From contig NZ_JALHLX010000022.1 of assembly GCF_022844385.1 (NCBI RefSeq), positions 1 to 39,859 of the forward strand: a DNA stretch of 39,859 nt, read 5' to 3'. This document shows, piece after piece, positions 5,328-14,007 of the stretch. Below the pieces are notes generated by a model. The model saw only the letters and a program-made list of their open reading frames with translations, made no database searches and was not told the origin of the DNA. A program made the position numbers and the translations under genes. The stretch is from Hydrogenophaga sp. GTDB lineage: Bacteria; Pseudomonadota; Gammaproteobacteria; Burkholderiales; Burkholderiaceae_C. Position 1 is the stretch's first letter. The number at the start of each line of letters is the position of its first letter.

Positions 5328-7319
5328 TTGAGCTTCAGATCCGATCCTGGCGCTTCGTCTCGCGAGCCCATCTTTGCCTCGATGCCCGAGCACATGCCAG
5401 GCGCGTTGTTGCAGTATGTGCTGGGGCCCGGGGGTGAGCATCGTATCTGCTGGATGAGCCCCGGCTGCCAGGAAATCTGGGAGGTAGTGGCGCAAGCCGC
5501 CGTGCAAGATGCCGATCTGTTGTGGTCGCTGGTGGATGCGCAAGACTTGGTGGCCATGCGGGCCTCGGTGCTTGAATCGGCTCGTTCGCTGCAAGACTGG
5601 ACGCAAGACTGGCGCATCACCACACCGTCGGGCCGGCACAAGTGGCTTCATGGTGTTGGAAGGCCGCAACGTCAGCCCGACGGCTGGGTGGTCTGGAACA
5701 CGGTCGTCGTGGATGTGACCGACAGCAAGCGTTCGGGGGATGCCATGCGCGACAGCGAAGCGCGGTTTCGGCAACTGCTGGAGTACGTGCCCAACGTCTC
5801 GGTGCAGGGCTACGGCCTGGATCTCACCACCCGCTACTGGAATCAGGCCTCGGAGCGCCTGTATGGCTATTCAGCTGCGGAGGCGATTGGTCGAAACTTG
5901 CTGGACCTGATCATTCCGCCCGAGATGCATGCGGGCGTGGTCGGTGCCGTGACCGAAATGATCGAGAGTGGTCTGCCGATTCCCGCTGCCGATCTGAGCT
6001 TGCGCCGCAAGGACGGCACGTTCGTCGAGGTGCATTCCAGCCACGTGTACCTCAACATCCCCGGTCGCGAGCCGGAGTTCTATTGCATCGACTTTGATCT
6101 GACCGAGCGCCGGGACTCCGAGGCGATCCGCGCGCTGCTGCAGTCACAACTGCGCGAGTCGCAGAAAATGGAGGCTCTGGGCACGCTCGCCGGCGGCGTG
6201 GCGCACGACTTCAACAACATCGTGGCCGCGATCATCGGCAATGTGGAGCTGGCGCTGGACGACGTGCCCGCCAACAGCCCGGCGCGCACGAGCTTGATGG
6301 AGATCCGCAAGGCGAGCCGGCGCGCACGCGATCTGGTGCAGCAGATCCTCGCGTTCAGCCGGCGCCAGGTGCTCGAGCGGCAGGTGATCGAGCTGGCGCC
6401 AGTGGTCGAAGAGTCGGTGCGCTTGTTGCGCGCCACCTTGCCGGCGGGCGTGGAACTGAACGTGCACATCGGTGCTGGTGTTCCCCGTGTGCTGGCCGAT
6501 GCCACCCAGATCGAACAGGTCTTGCTCAACCTTTGCACCAATGCCTGGCAGGCAGTTCGAGGTGTTGCACAAGGGCGTGTTGCGATCCGGCTGGAGTCGC
6601 ATGTGGACAGTCCTGCAGCAGCGGGCGCTGCGCCGACCGCGTGGGCCCGGTTGACCGTGAGCGACAACGGACAGGGCATGAGCGATGAGACGCGTGCGCG
6701 CATGTTCGAGCCGTTCTTCACCACCAAACCGCCCGGCAAGGGCACGGGGCTGGGACTGGCGGTGGTGCACGGCATTCTGCGGGATCACGACGCGGTGATG
6801 GAGGTGCAGAGCGCTCCGGGGGAGGGCTCCATCTTTTCGGTGAGCTTTCCTGCGGTACTCGGGGCGGCTTCGGCCACCGTGTCACACATGGCGCAGCAGG
6901 TGCACCCCCAGCGCGCCGCATCCCCTCAGGGCGCCCACATCCTGTACGTGGACGACGACGAGATGATCGCGTTCCTGATGGAGCGCCTGCTTCAGCGCGA
7001 GGGTTACCGCGTCACGGTGTTCACGCACGCCGCGCAAGCGCTGGTGGCGCTGCGTGAGCAGGCCGAGCCCTTCGATCTGGTCATCACCGACTACAACATG
7101 CCCGGCATGTCGGGGCTGGATTTTGCACGCGCTGTCAAGGCTCAGTGGCCCGACTCGCCAGTGGCCATCACTTCAGGCTACATCTCGGAAGAACTGCGGG
7201 CTCAGGCGCCAGCGGCGGGCGTGAGTGAGCTGATCTACAAGCCGAACACGGTGGAAGAGTTGTTCGCAGCGGTCGATCGGCTGGTGCGCAGCGTGCTCGG
7301 GCCCCAGCAACGCGGCTGA
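5328..7319 (+). CDS. PAS-PAS hybrid sensor histidine kinase/response regulator
   Basis: A 663-residue protein starting at TTG, supported by AAGGAG (5315-5320) seven bases upstream. Domains in order: a PAS-like sensor (about residues 20-135), a second PAS with PAC motif (about 140-265), HisKA with phospho-acceptor His293 in GGVAHDFNN, a HATPase domain ([36 protein letters not shown]), and a C-terminal receiver (VDDDEM; phospho-acceptor Asp588 in [14 protein letters not shown] near the end). There is no transmembrane segment, so it senses a cytoplasmic signal. No DNA-binding regulator is adjacent, so output must go to a partner elsewhere or to its own receiver as phosphate sink. Confidence 0.92.
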   Translation: MSFRSDPGASSREPIFASMPEHMPGALLQYVLGPGGEHRICWMSPGCQEIWEVVAQAAVQDADLLWSLVDAQDLVAMRASVLESARSLQDWTQDWRITTPSGRHKWLHGVGRPQRQPDGWVVWNTVVVDVTDSKRSGDAMRDSEARFRQLLEYVPNVSVQGYGLDLTTRYWNQASERLYGYSAAEAIGRNLLDLIIPPEMHAGVVGAVTEMIESGLPIPAADLSLRRKDGTFVEVHSSHVYLNIPGREPEFYCIDFDLTERRDSEAIRALLQSQLRESQKMEALGTLAGGVAHDFNNIVAAIIGNVELALDDVPANSPARTSLMEIRKASRRARDLVQQILAFSRRQVLERQVIELAPVVEESVRLLRATLPAGVELNVHIGAGVPRVLADATQIEQVLLNLCTNAWQAVRGVAQGRVAIRLESHVDSPAAAGAAPTAWARLTVSDNGQGMSDETRARMFEPFFTTKPPGKGTGLGLAVVHGILRDHDAVMEVQSAPGEGSIFSVSFPAVLGAASATVSHMAQQVHPQRAASPQGAHILYVDDDEMIAFLMERLLQREGYRVTVFTHAAQALVALREQAEPFDLVITDYNMPGMSGLDFARAVKAQWPDSPVAITSGYISEELRAQAPAAGVSELIYKPNTVEELFAAVDRLVRSVLGPQQRG

Positions 7320-7322
7320 TCT

Positions 7323-7877
7323 TCAGGGCACCAGCCACACCAGCGCGTCGTCGGTCAGTCGGGCACGCCGGTGGCCCGTGCGGGCCAGCTCCAGCCAGTC
7401 GATGTGTTCGATGCGCGCAGTCACCACGGCCAGGTGGTGCGCGCCATGTTCGTGGTCTGTGTGGTCCCCCAAAGCCGAGCCCGGCGCTTGCGGACTGAGG
7501 TAGTCGCCCGCGGCAGCCGACTGGGAGACCCGCGCCCAGGCTGCGTCGACCAGTGGACCTTCGGTGTGCACCTGCGTGGCGACGCGCACACGCAATTGCC
7601 AGTTCAGGCGTTTGCTCCAGAACACGAAGGCGGCCGCTGGCACCGCCTGCAGCTCGACCACCTTGGGACTGCGACGATCGGTGAAAAAACTGAGTTGTGA
7701 AGCCGTGGCATCGGCAGCACGCAGCACCACGGTTCGCGCCTGGGGCAGGCCGTCCAGCCCGGTCGTGGCCAGCACCGGCGTGCGCCATTCGTGGTGGCGG
7801 TCCACCGTCGCGCGCTGCAGTTCGGTCCAGATGCGGTGGTGAATGTCGGCGGCGGTGCCCGGCGGCTCCTGGCCCAT
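7323..7877 (-). CDS. Pyridoxamine 5'-phosphate oxidase-like FMN protein
   Basis: A 184-residue split-barrel flavoprotein. The PNPOx fold is indicated by LATTGLDGLPQARTVVLRA, LSFFTDRRSPKVVEL and AAFVFWSKRLNWQLRVRV, with the C-terminal SPQAPGSALGD region as in short PNPOx paralogues. It is shorter than true PdxH (about 215 residues) and lacks its full C-terminal substrate-binding end, so it may reduce or oxidise another substrate or act in stress response. The start codon lies one base after the stop of the small membrane protein gene, suggesting one transcript. Its stop faces the kinase stop with three bases between and no visible terminator. Confidence 0.8.
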   Translation of the reverse strand: MGQEPPGTAADIHHRIWTELQRATVDRHHEWRTPVLATTGLDGLPQARTVVLRAADATASQLSFFTDRRSPKVVELQAVPAAAFVFWSKRLNWQLRVRVATQVHTEGPLVDAAWARVSQSAAAGDYLSPQAPGSALGDHTDHEHGAHHLAVVTARIEHIDWLELARTGHRRARLTDDALVWLVP

Positions 7878-7878
7878 G

Positions 7879-8034
7879 TCAATGCTCGGCCGGCGCCGAA
7901 GCGGGCCCCGCTGCCGCCTTCTCGCGCGCCTGGCGTTGTTCGCGCTCGCGGATCACTTTCTTGACGTCGTACAACTGCCAGACACCAAAGCCCAAGATGA
8001 CCAGAAAGACGCCGAGTTCGAGCCAGATACCCAT
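7879..8034 (-). CDS. Small single-span membrane protein
   Basis: A 51-residue protein: MGIWLELGVFLVILGFGVWQ forms one hydrophobic helix, followed by a highly charged tail (VKKVIREREQRQAREKAAA) and an Ala/Pro-rich end. The ATG at 8034 is chosen because upstream codons lack coding character and the hydrophobic segment follows it directly. It is one base upstream of the PNPOx-like gene, so the two are probably co-transcribed. The function is unknown. Confidence 0.65.
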   Translation of the reverse strand: MGIWLELGVFLVILGFGVWQLYDVKKVIREREQRQAREKAAAGPASAPAEH

Positions 8035-8114
8035 GCTGTGTGCCTCGCAAAGGGGAGTGTTGTGGAGCGGGCTGATGGTGCCTGAAGGCCCATGCCGGTG
8101 CAATACAGTGCGGT

Positions 8115-8429
8115 ATGTCCGACGAATACCAGATTGAAATCCCCGCCTCCTTCATGGCCTTGTATGTGCTGCCGGGGCGGCAGAAGCCCAGCCTGCCGCG
8201 CGATGAACTGGCCGCGCGTTACGAGCTCTGCGAAGACATGGCCCAGTTGCTCACGGAGACCGCGCGCAACATGGAGTTCAGCCTCGGACTGGCCGAGAGC
8301 GATGTGCTCATCCGTTGTCTGCAAGGGCTGAGGGTCGAGCCTGCGGTGGTGAGCGAGGCCGAGTCTGTGTGGGTGGTGCGCCGGCTGGCCGAGCTGTTGG
8401 GTTGGTCGGATGCGGGTCTGCAGCTTTAA
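8115..8429 (+). CDS. Conserved small protein of unknown function
   Basis: A 104-residue acidic protein: MSDEYQIEIPASFMALYVLP, then PRDELAARYELCEDMAQLLTE and ESDVLIRCLQGL. I recall similar Burkholderiales proteins, sometimes annotated as ATPases with chaperone activity, but no Walker motif is present, so I do not adopt that. It has no signal or membrane segment. Its stop overlaps the stop of the convergent MFS gene (TTAA). It is divergent from the small membrane protein gene, with an 80-bp gap holding no clear promoter. Confidence 0.65.
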   Translation: MSDEYQIEIPASFMALYVLPGRQKPSLPRDELAARYELCEDMAQLLTETARNMEFSLGLAESDVLIRCLQGLRVEPAVVSEAESVWVVRRLAELLGWSDAGLQL

Positions 8430-9613
8430 CGCGTTGGCTCGGGCGTCCCGGTGCGCAACCACAGCAGTGCCGCCAGCGCGCTGAGGCCCAAACCGCCCGA
8501 CACCCACAATGCTCCCGCGCCCCAGCGCTCGATGCACAAGCCAAACAGCAGTGGCGCAAAGGCTTGCGCCACGCGCGAGGGCGCCATCATGATGCCTTGC
8601 CGCTGGCCGTAGCCCACGGGGCCAAAGTACACCAGTGGCAGCGTACCCTTGGCAATGGTGAGGATGCCGTTGCCGGCGCCATGCAGCAACGCAAATGCTG
8701 GCCCTGCGACTGGACCGAGCAGCATCCAGCACGCCACGCCCACTGGGTGCGCCAATGCCGCTGCACGCGCCGACAGCAAGGGGTGCAGGCGGCGCAGGAA
8801 CCCGAATTCCAGCATGCGCCCCGCCACCTGTGCCGGGCCGACCAGGGCACCGATGGCGACCGCCCCGGCCAGCGTGGCGCCGCTGGCCACCAGCAGTTGT
8901 GGCAAGTGCGCTGCCATGGCGGTGCTGATGAACCAGGTGGCAGCGAACACGTAGGACAGGACCCAGGCTGTGAAGCGGTGCGGCGGTGCGGCGGGCGTTT
9001 GCGCCGTCTGCGTCGGCACATCCTGTGTCTGTAGCGGCTCACGCGGCGCAGTGGCGCGCGGAATGCTCGCGTTCAATGGCAGCCCTGCCAACAAATGCAG
9101 GGCGGCCCAGGCCAGGCAAGCGCCACGCCAGCCGAACTCGGTCTCCATCAGCCCGGTGAAGGGCCAGCCCACAGTGCTGGCAAAGCCGGCCACGAGCGTG
9201 ATGCCGGTGATGGATGCGCGTGCCTGCGTGCCCTGAAGGCGAACCAGTGCGGCAAACGCGGCCTCATACAGCCCGCTGCCCATGGCCACGCCAATCAACA
9301 ACCAGGCAAGCATCAGGCCGGTGGTGTCCTGCACCAAGGACAGGCTGGCCAGCCCGGCGGCGAACAGGACGCTGGTGCCCATGAGCACCGGACGACCTCC
9401 CCAGCGGTCGATGGCGCGACCGGCGAACGGCCCCAGCACCGCCGAGGCGAGCAGGGCCACGGTGAACGCGATCCAGATGTGCGAGATCGGCAGGCCCAGA
9501 TCGTCGGCCATGGGCCGTGCCAGCAGGGCAGGCAGGTAGTAGGTGGAACCCCAGGCCAGTGTCTGTGCTGTTCCCAGGCGCAGGACAAGAGGCCAGGTGC
9601 GTGGGGTGGTCAT
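8426..9613 (-). CDS. MFS transporter
   Basis: A 395-residue major facilitator with about 12 hydrophobic segments. The cytoplasmic loop 2-3 signature appears as GPFAGRAIDRWGGRPVLMG. It begins MTTPRTWPLVLRLGTAQTLA, where TM1 contains WGSTYYLPALL. The loop between halves is a short Thr/Gln/Ala-rich stretch. The substrate cannot be told from the sequence. The ATG at 9613 is preferred over one 11 codons upstream because it sits just ahead of TM1. It lies 36 bp downstream of the Nudix gene on the same strand, so both may share a transcript. Confidence 0.85.
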   Translation of the reverse strand: MTTPRTWPLVLRLGTAQTLAWGSTYYLPALLARPMADDLGLPISHIWIAFTVALLASAVLGPFAGRAIDRWGGRPVLMGTSVLFAAGLASLSLVQDTTGLMLAWLLIGVAMGSGLYEAAFAALVRLQGTQARASITGITLVAGFASTVGWPFTGLMETEFGWRGACLAWAALHLLAGLPLNASIPRATAPREPLQTQDVPTQTAQTPAAPPHRFTAWVLSYVFAATWFISTAMAAHLPQLLVASGATLAGAVAIGALVGPAQVAGRMLEFGFLRRLHPLLSARAAALAHPVGVACWMLLGPVAGPAFALLHGAGNGILTIAKGTLPLVYFGPVGYGQRQGIMMAPSRVAQAFAPLLFGLCIERWGAGALWVSGGLGLSALAALLWLRTGTPEPTR

Positions 9614-9649
9614 GCGAAGAGAGTGCGTGACCGACCCGACCGCCAAGCC

Positions 9650-10204
9650 TCAGGCGATATCGAAGGCGTGGAAGCCGAAGCGCCCCTGCCGGCGGTCGGC
9701 AAAGTAATGCTCCAGCGTCTCCCTGACGGTGCGAAACGCGATCTCGTCCCAGGGGATCTGGTCTTCCGTGAACAGCCTGGCTTCGATGGTTTCGTGCCCG
9801 GGATCAAACACGTCGCTGAGCAGGCGGGCGCGGTAGTAGATGTGCACCTGGCCCACGCGCGAGACGTTCATGAGCGTGAAGATCTCGCCCATTTCAAACT
9901 GGGCGCCAGCTTCTTCCACTGTTTCGCGCGCCGCGCCTTCTGCTGTGGTTTCGTTGAGCTCCATGAAGCCGGCTGGCAGCGTCCATTTGCCGAACCGTGG
10001 CTCGATGTTGCGCTTGCAGAGCAACACGTATTGACCACTGTCGCCCCACACCGGCACCGTGCCCACCACGTTGAGCGGGTTGTCGTAGTGCACCAGGTGG
10101 CAAGCCGGGCAGACTGCGCGGGGTTTGGTGTCGCCGTCATCGGGCAGGCGCAGCACAACGGCGGTGCCGCAGTTGCGGCAGTGTTTGGCGGGTGGTCGGA
10201 GCAT
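9650..10204 (-). CDS. Zinc-ribbon Nudix hydrolase
   Basis: A 184-residue protein with an N-terminal zinc ribbon (C9-x2-C12 and C32-x2-C35) and a complete Nudix box from Gly79 to Ala101 (GFMELNE... REtVEEaG). Together these resemble the C-terminal half of NADH pyrophosphatase NudC, but the protein lacks the NudC N-terminal domain. It probably hydrolyses a nucleoside-diphosphate derivative, perhaps ADP-ribose or NADH. The true substrate is not evident. The gene is monocistronic or leads into the MFS gene downstream. The TRAP gene's terminator separates it from the catabolic cluster. Confidence 0.88.
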   Translation of the reverse strand: MLRPPAKHCRNCGTAVVLRLPDDGDTKPRAVCPACHLVHYDNPLNVVGTVPVWGDSGQYVLLCKRNIEPRFGKWTLPAGFMELNETTAEGAARETVEEAGAQFEMGEIFTLMNVSRVGQVHIYYRARLLSDVFDPGHETIEARLFTEDQIPWDEIAFRTVRETLEHYFADRRQGRFGFHAFDIA

Positions 10205-10235
10205 CGGATCAGTTTAGCGGGCCGTCGTGAAGGCG

Positions 10236-10266
10236 AAAAAAAGCCGGGCTGCAAGGCCCGGCTTTC
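10236..10266 (-). terminator. Terminator of the Rieske/TRAP operon
   Basis: On the minus strand AAAGCCGGGC pairs with GCCCGGCTTT around a six-base loop and ends in a run of T. It lies 16 bases after the TRAP-binding-protein stop and closes the leftward catabolic cluster. Confidence 0.85.
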
Positions 10267-10281
10267 TGCAGAGTATTGGCT

Positions 10282-11328
10282 TCAGGCTTTCTTGCCGTGC
10301 TTCACGATCAGCGCCTTGGCGGTTTCCAGCAGTTCCTTGCCGTTGAAGCCGCGCTTGTCCATGTCCTGCACCCACTCGATTTCAACGAGGCGTGCCTTGC
10401 GGCGGAACTCCTGTGCTTCGGCCGCAGGGATGGTGTAGATGGTGTTGCCCTGCTTCACCGCCGATTCGCGGCCTGCAGCATCACCTCCCTGCTGGGTCTT
10501 GCCCAGCCAGCCCGAGGTTTCCAGGCCGGAGTTCTTGTCGATCACGGCCTTGAGGTCGGGTGGCAGGCTGGCGTATTTCGCCTTGTTCATGGCCATCACG
10601 AAAGTGGTGGTGTAAAGCGCGCCGCCGGCGGGGTCGAACTCGCTGTGGAACTTGGTGAGTTCCTGCACCTTGACCGAGGGCACAACTTCCCACGGGATCA
10701 CGCAACCATCGATGACACCTTTGGACAGCGCATCGGGGATCTGCGGCAGCGGCATGCCCACGGGCGTTGCGCCGAGGTAGCCGAGCATCTTGGTGATCTG
10801 GCGGGTCGGGCCACGCACCTTGGAGCCGCGCAGGTCTTCAGCGGTTTTGACCTGTTTGCTGCGCATGTGGAACATGCCGGGTCCGTGCACCTGCAGGGCG
10901 ATGGGCTGCACATCCTTGAACTCGTCCTTGGCCACGGTCTGCACATATTCCCAATAAGCCTTGGAGGTGGCTTCGGCGTTGTTCATCATGAACGGCAGCT
11001 CGAACACTTCAATGCGCGGGAAGCGGCCTGGCGTGTTGCCCGGCAGGGTCCAGACGATGTCGACCACACCGTCGCGCGCCTGGTCGAACAGCTGCACCGG
11101 CGAGCCGCCGAGCTGCATGGCCGGGTAGGCCTCGAACTTGATGCGGCCGCCCGAGTCTTTCTCGACCTTGTCCATCCAGGCCTTGTGCATGTTGAGCCAC
11201 ACGTTGGACTGCGGCGACATGAAGGTATGGAACTTGAGTGTGACGCTTTGCTGGGCAAATCCCACCAGGGCGGGTGCGCCGAGCGCGATGGCCGCGCCGG
11301 ACTGGATCAAGGTTCTGCGTTGGATCAT
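10282..11328 (-). CDS. TRAP-type substrate-binding protein (DctP family)
   Basis: A 348-residue periplasmic solute receptor. The N-terminus MIQRRTLIQSGAAIALGAPA is a signal peptide with a twin-arginine-like RRTLIQ. The mature part shows the DctP family features: LKFHTFMSPQSNVW, WTLPGNTPGRFPRIEVFELP, and the binding-arginine region KVRGPTRQITKMLGYLGATP followed by MPLPQIPDALSKGVIDG. These receptors bind carboxylates through the conserved arginine. The TRAP membrane subunits DctQ and DctM are not nearby, so it must serve a permease encoded elsewhere. It is the last gene of the leftward cluster, 120 bp after the FAH gene. Confidence 0.9.
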   Translation of the reverse strand: MIQRRTLIQSGAAIALGAPALVGFAQQSVTLKFHTFMSPQSNVWLNMHKAWMDKVEKDSGGRIKFEAYPAMQLGGSPVQLFDQARDGVVDIVWTLPGNTPGRFPRIEVFELPFMMNNAEATSKAYWEYVQTVAKDEFKDVQPIALQVHGPGMFHMRSKQVKTAEDLRGSKVRGPTRQITKMLGYLGATPVGMPLPQIPDALSKGVIDGCVIPWEVVPSVKVQELTKFHSEFDPAGGALYTTTFVMAMNKAKYASLPPDLKAVIDKNSGLETSGWLGKTQQGGDAAGRESAVKQGNTIYTIPAAEAQEFRRKARLVEIEWVQDMDKRGFNGKELLETAKALIVKHGKKA

Positions 11329-11421
11329 GAAGAAGTCTCCTGAGGTCGATGAAAAAGTGAATCGAGGATAGGGGGCGGCGGTGTGGATCGTGAGAGGTCA
11401 AACCCGCAAGAGCGCACTGGG

Positions 11422-11437
11422 GGTTCTACGTAGAACC
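11422..11437. promoter_or_regulatory. Perfect 16-bp palindrome between FAH and TRAP genes
   Basis: GGTTCTACGTAGAACC is its own reverse complement. It lies 11 bp past the FAH-family stop and about 95 bp before the TRAP gene. It has no T tract, so it is not an ordinary terminator. It could be a regulator site giving the TRAP gene its own control, or an RNA processing hairpin. Confidence 0.4.
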
Positions 11438-11448
11438 AGATCGGTGCG

Positions 11449-12150
11449 TCAGCCGATGGACACGCTGATGGGCGTGAGCCCTTCCACGCCACCGACCAGT
11501 GTGTCGCCGCGAACGACCGCATTCACACCTTCGGGTGTGCCGGTGTAGATCAGGTCGCCGGGCTGCAGTTCCCAAGCGGCAGAGAGGTGTTCGATGGTCT
11601 CGGCCACGTTCCAGATCAGCTTGTTGACGTTGCTGCGCTGGCGGTCGCTGCCGTTGACCTTCAGCCAGATGGGCGCGTTGTTCACGTCGCCGGCGTTGGC
11701 GGCAAGCGTGATCGGGCCGATGGGCGCCGAATGGTCGTAGGCCTTGCCGATGCACCAGGGACGGCCCTGCTTTTTCATCTCGCCCTGCAGGTCGCGGCGC
11801 GTCATGTCCAGACCCACGGCGTAGCCGTAGATGTGTTTCGCGGCGTCGGCCGCTTTGATGTTTTTGCCGCCGGTGCCGATGGCCACCACCAGTTCGATCT
11901 CGTGGTGCAGGTTGTTCGTGAGGCTGGGGTAGGGCGTGCTGGCGGTCTGGCCGGCTTCGGCCACCACGATGGTGTCGGCCGGCTTCAAGAAAAAGAACGG
12001 CGGCTCGCGGCCGGTGAAGCCCATCTCCTTGGCGTGTTCTTCGTAGTTGCGACCCACGCAGTAGATGCGGTGAACCGGAAAGCGCCCGGTGCTGCCGACC
12101 ACGGGCACGGAGACGGTGGCGGGCGGGGTGAAGGCGAAGTGCTCGGACAT
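11449..12150 (-). CDS. Fumarylacetoacetate hydrolase-family protein
   Basis: A 233-residue FAH-superfamily enzyme. The family core is clear: [28 protein letters not shown], the metal-binding acidic residues in [11 protein letters not shown] and [14 protein letters not shown], and near the end [22 protein letters not shown]. Length and motifs are close to fumarylpyruvate hydrolases of gentisate pathways, which cleave C-C bonds in ring-fission products. It follows the ferredoxin gene by 45 bp in the leftward cluster, so it probably acts on a product of the Rieske enzyme pathway. A decarboxylase or isomerase role is possible within the superfamily. Confidence 0.85.
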   Translation of the reverse strand: MSEHFAFTPPATVSVPVVGSTGRFPVHRIYCVGRNYEEHAKEMGFTGREPPFFFLKPADTIVVAEAGQTASTPYPSLTNNLHHEIELVVAIGTGGKNIKAADAAKHIYGYAVGLDMTRRDLQGEMKKQGRPWCIGKAYDHSAPIGPITLAANAGDVNNAPIWLKVNGSDRQRSNVNKLIWNVAETIEHLSAAWELQPGDLIYTGTPEGVNAVVRGDTLVGGVEGLTPISVSIG

Positions 12151-12195
12151 GGCGTGTGCAATGGGTTGGAGGGGATGGGCGCGGTCAGTGTGCCA

Positions 12196-12519
12196 TCAGT
12201 GTTGTGAGGCCGGCAGGCGCACCACCAGGCCATCGAGCTCGGCGCTGAGGCGCACTTGGCAACTCAGGCGGCTCTGCGGCACCACCGGGCTGGAGGCGAA
12301 GTCGAGCATGTCAAGCTCGTCGGGCACAGGCGGGGGCAGCAGATCGGACCACGGGGCATCGATCATCACGTGGCAGGTGGCGCAGGTGAGGCTGCCGCCG
12401 CAGTCGGCTTCGATGCCTTTGATGTCGGCGTCCACCGCGGCCTTCATGAGGCTGTCGCCCGGACGGGCCTGGATGTCTTGCTGTGTCTGGTCAGGGTGGA
12501 TGAAGCGGATGGAGATCAT
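12196..12519 (-). CDS. [2Fe-2S] ferredoxin (adrenodoxin/plant type)
   Basis: A 107-residue ferredoxin with cluster ligands Cys40, Cys46, Cys49 and Cys87 (C-x5-C-x2-C, then C about 37 residues on), the spacing of adrenodoxin/putidaredoxin-like proteins. The visible context is IEADCGGSLTCATCHV and SRLSCQVRL. It probably passes electrons to the Rieske oxygenase encoded two genes upstream. No ferredoxin reductase gene occurs in the window, so it must borrow one. Nine bases separate it from the glutamine-synthetase-like gene. Confidence 0.9.
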   Translation of the reverse strand: MISIRFIHPDQTQQDIQARPGDSLMKAAVDADIKGIEADCGGSLTCATCHVMIDAPWSDLLPPPVPDELDMLDFASSPVVPQSRLSCQVRLSAELDGLVVRLPASQH

Positions 12520-12528
12520 GGATGTGTT

Positions 12529-14007
12529 TCAAGTGCGGGCGAAGTATTCGCGGCGTTCAAAGTCGGTCTTGTCCTCGGCCTGGGCGTGGCGCTCGATCTC
12601 GCTGCGTTTGACGTGGCAGAAATGGTGCACCACATCCTGGCCGAGGCCCTTGCACAAGGCCGCGTCGGCTTCCAGCGCCTGCAGTCCTTCGGGCAACGAG
12701 GTCGGTATTTTCTCGCTGCCGTCGGCATAGGGCGTTTCGCTGGCACGCGGCGGCTGCAACTGGTTCTGCACCCCGTCGAGGCCGGCGTGGATCTGCGCAG
12801 CCATGTAGAGGTAGGGGTTGGCGGCGGGTTCGCCGATGCGGTTCTCGATGCGTGTGGACTGGTCGCCCGCACCGCCCACCACCCGCAACATGGCGCCGCG
12901 GTTGTCGCGGCCCCACAGCACCGACTGCGGGGCGAGGGCGTTGGGTCGAAAGCGCGCGAAGCCGTTGAGGGTGGGTGTGCACAGCGGCGTCATGCCGCGT
13001 GCATGGGTCAGCAGACCGGCGAGCCAGTGGCTGGCCACATCCGACAAGGTGTGTCGCGCATCCAGCACCGTGGTGTCGGGCGCAGGGGTGTCACGCACGC
13101 AGGCGTTGCGCCCGGTCTTCAGGTCCACCAGCGACTGGTGCAGGTGCCAGCCGCTGGACATGATGTGCGGGAAAGGCGGGCGGCACATGAAGGTGGCGTG
13201 GTATCCAGCGCGGCGCAGCGCCTGGCGCACGCCGTTGCGGAACAGCACCATCTGGTCGGCCGCGGTGAGCGCGTCGGTGGCGTCGAACACGGCTTCCACC
13301 TGGCTGGGGCCGAGTTCGATCTCGATCGACTGCAGCGGCAGGCCCAGCGCTTGCGCTGTGCGCTGCACGATGCGCAGCGGCTCGTCGCTCATGTCCACCA
13401 TGGCTTCGGCCTGCAGGTTGTAGCCAGGGTGGATCATTTCCACCGTGGGCGGCAGGCCGGGCCAGCCGGCGAGTTCGGGGTCGAGCTGTGGCCGGGTGTC
13501 GATGATGCGGTAGATGTGAAACTCGACCTCCAGCCCGGTCTTCAGGCCGTAGCCCGCCTCACCGAGCCGGGCCAGCGCAGTCTGCAACACGCGGCGCGTG
13601 TCCAGCGGCACTGGGCGGCCATCGGCAAACCAGGGCTGGCAGCGCAGCCAGCCGGTGTGGGGCGCCCAGGGCAACTCGGTGAAGCTCTCGGGTTCGGGCA
13701 GCAGCATGAGGTTGGCCGCGCCGGCAAAGCCGGGCAGGTCGGCCGCGCCGCCGGGCTCGAACACCTTCCACGCGGTGCGGTCGCCCGTGTCCTTGAGCAT
13801 GACTGTGCCCACCATGCCCACGCCGTCCAGCAAGGCGCGCATGGCCGCCGTGGCGGTGAGTGTCTTGCCGCGCAGCATGCCGTGGGTGTCGCACCAGCCC
13901 ATGCGCACGAGTTCGACGCCGCTGGCTTCGATGCGTTTGACCAGGCGCACGCAGGCGGCCTCTCGGACGGCGGAGTGGATGCCGCAGCGTTCGGCGAAAT
14001 GGGTCAT
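12529..14007 (-). CDS. Glutamine-synthetase-like gamma-glutamyl ligase
   Basis: A 492-residue GS-family ligase. Conserved catalytic elements are present: the beta-grasp segment VELVRMGWCDTHGMLRGK, metal-binding glutamates in GLEVEFHIY, QVE in GPSQVEAVFD, the histidine motif SSGWHLHQSL, and RIENRIGEPAANPYLYMAAQ. The start at 14007 is fixed by an ATGA overlap with the Rieske gene. Its company (oxygenase, ferredoxin, hydrolase) argues against nitrogen assimilation. GS-like enzymes in catabolic clusters (for example gamma-glutamylanilide synthase in aniline degradation) activate amines by gamma-glutamylation, and that role is my inference. It lacks the regulatory adenylylation context of GlnA. 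Confidence 0.82.
   Translation of the reverse strand: MTHFAERCGIHSAVREAACVRLVKRIEASGVELVRMGWCDTHGMLRGKTLTATAAMRALLDGVGMVGTVMLKDTGDRTAWKVFEPGGAADLPGFAGAANLMLLPEPESFTELPWAPHTGWLRCQPWFADGRPVPLDTRRVLQTALARLGEAGYGLKTGLEVEFHIYRIIDTRPQLDPELAGWPGLPPTVEMIHPGYNLQAEAMVDMSDEPLRIVQRTAQALGLPLQSIEIELGPSQVEAVFDATDALTAADQMVLFRNGVRQALRRAGYHATFMCRPPFPHIMSSGWHLHQSLVDLKTGRNACVRDTPAPDTTVLDARHTLSDVASHWLAGLLTHARGMTPLCTPTLNGFARFRPNALAPQSVLWGRDNRGAMLRVVGGAGDQSTRIENRIGEPAANPYLYMAAQIHAGLDGVQNQLQPPRASETPYADGSEKIPTSLPEGLQALEADAALCKGLGQDVVHHFCHVKRSEIERHAQAEDKTDFERREYFART

Noticed and set aside
9095..10438. A 447-codon plus-strand frame over the MFS and Nudix genes
   Set aside because: It crosses two motif-bearing genes and the terminator at 10236-10266, and has no family features.
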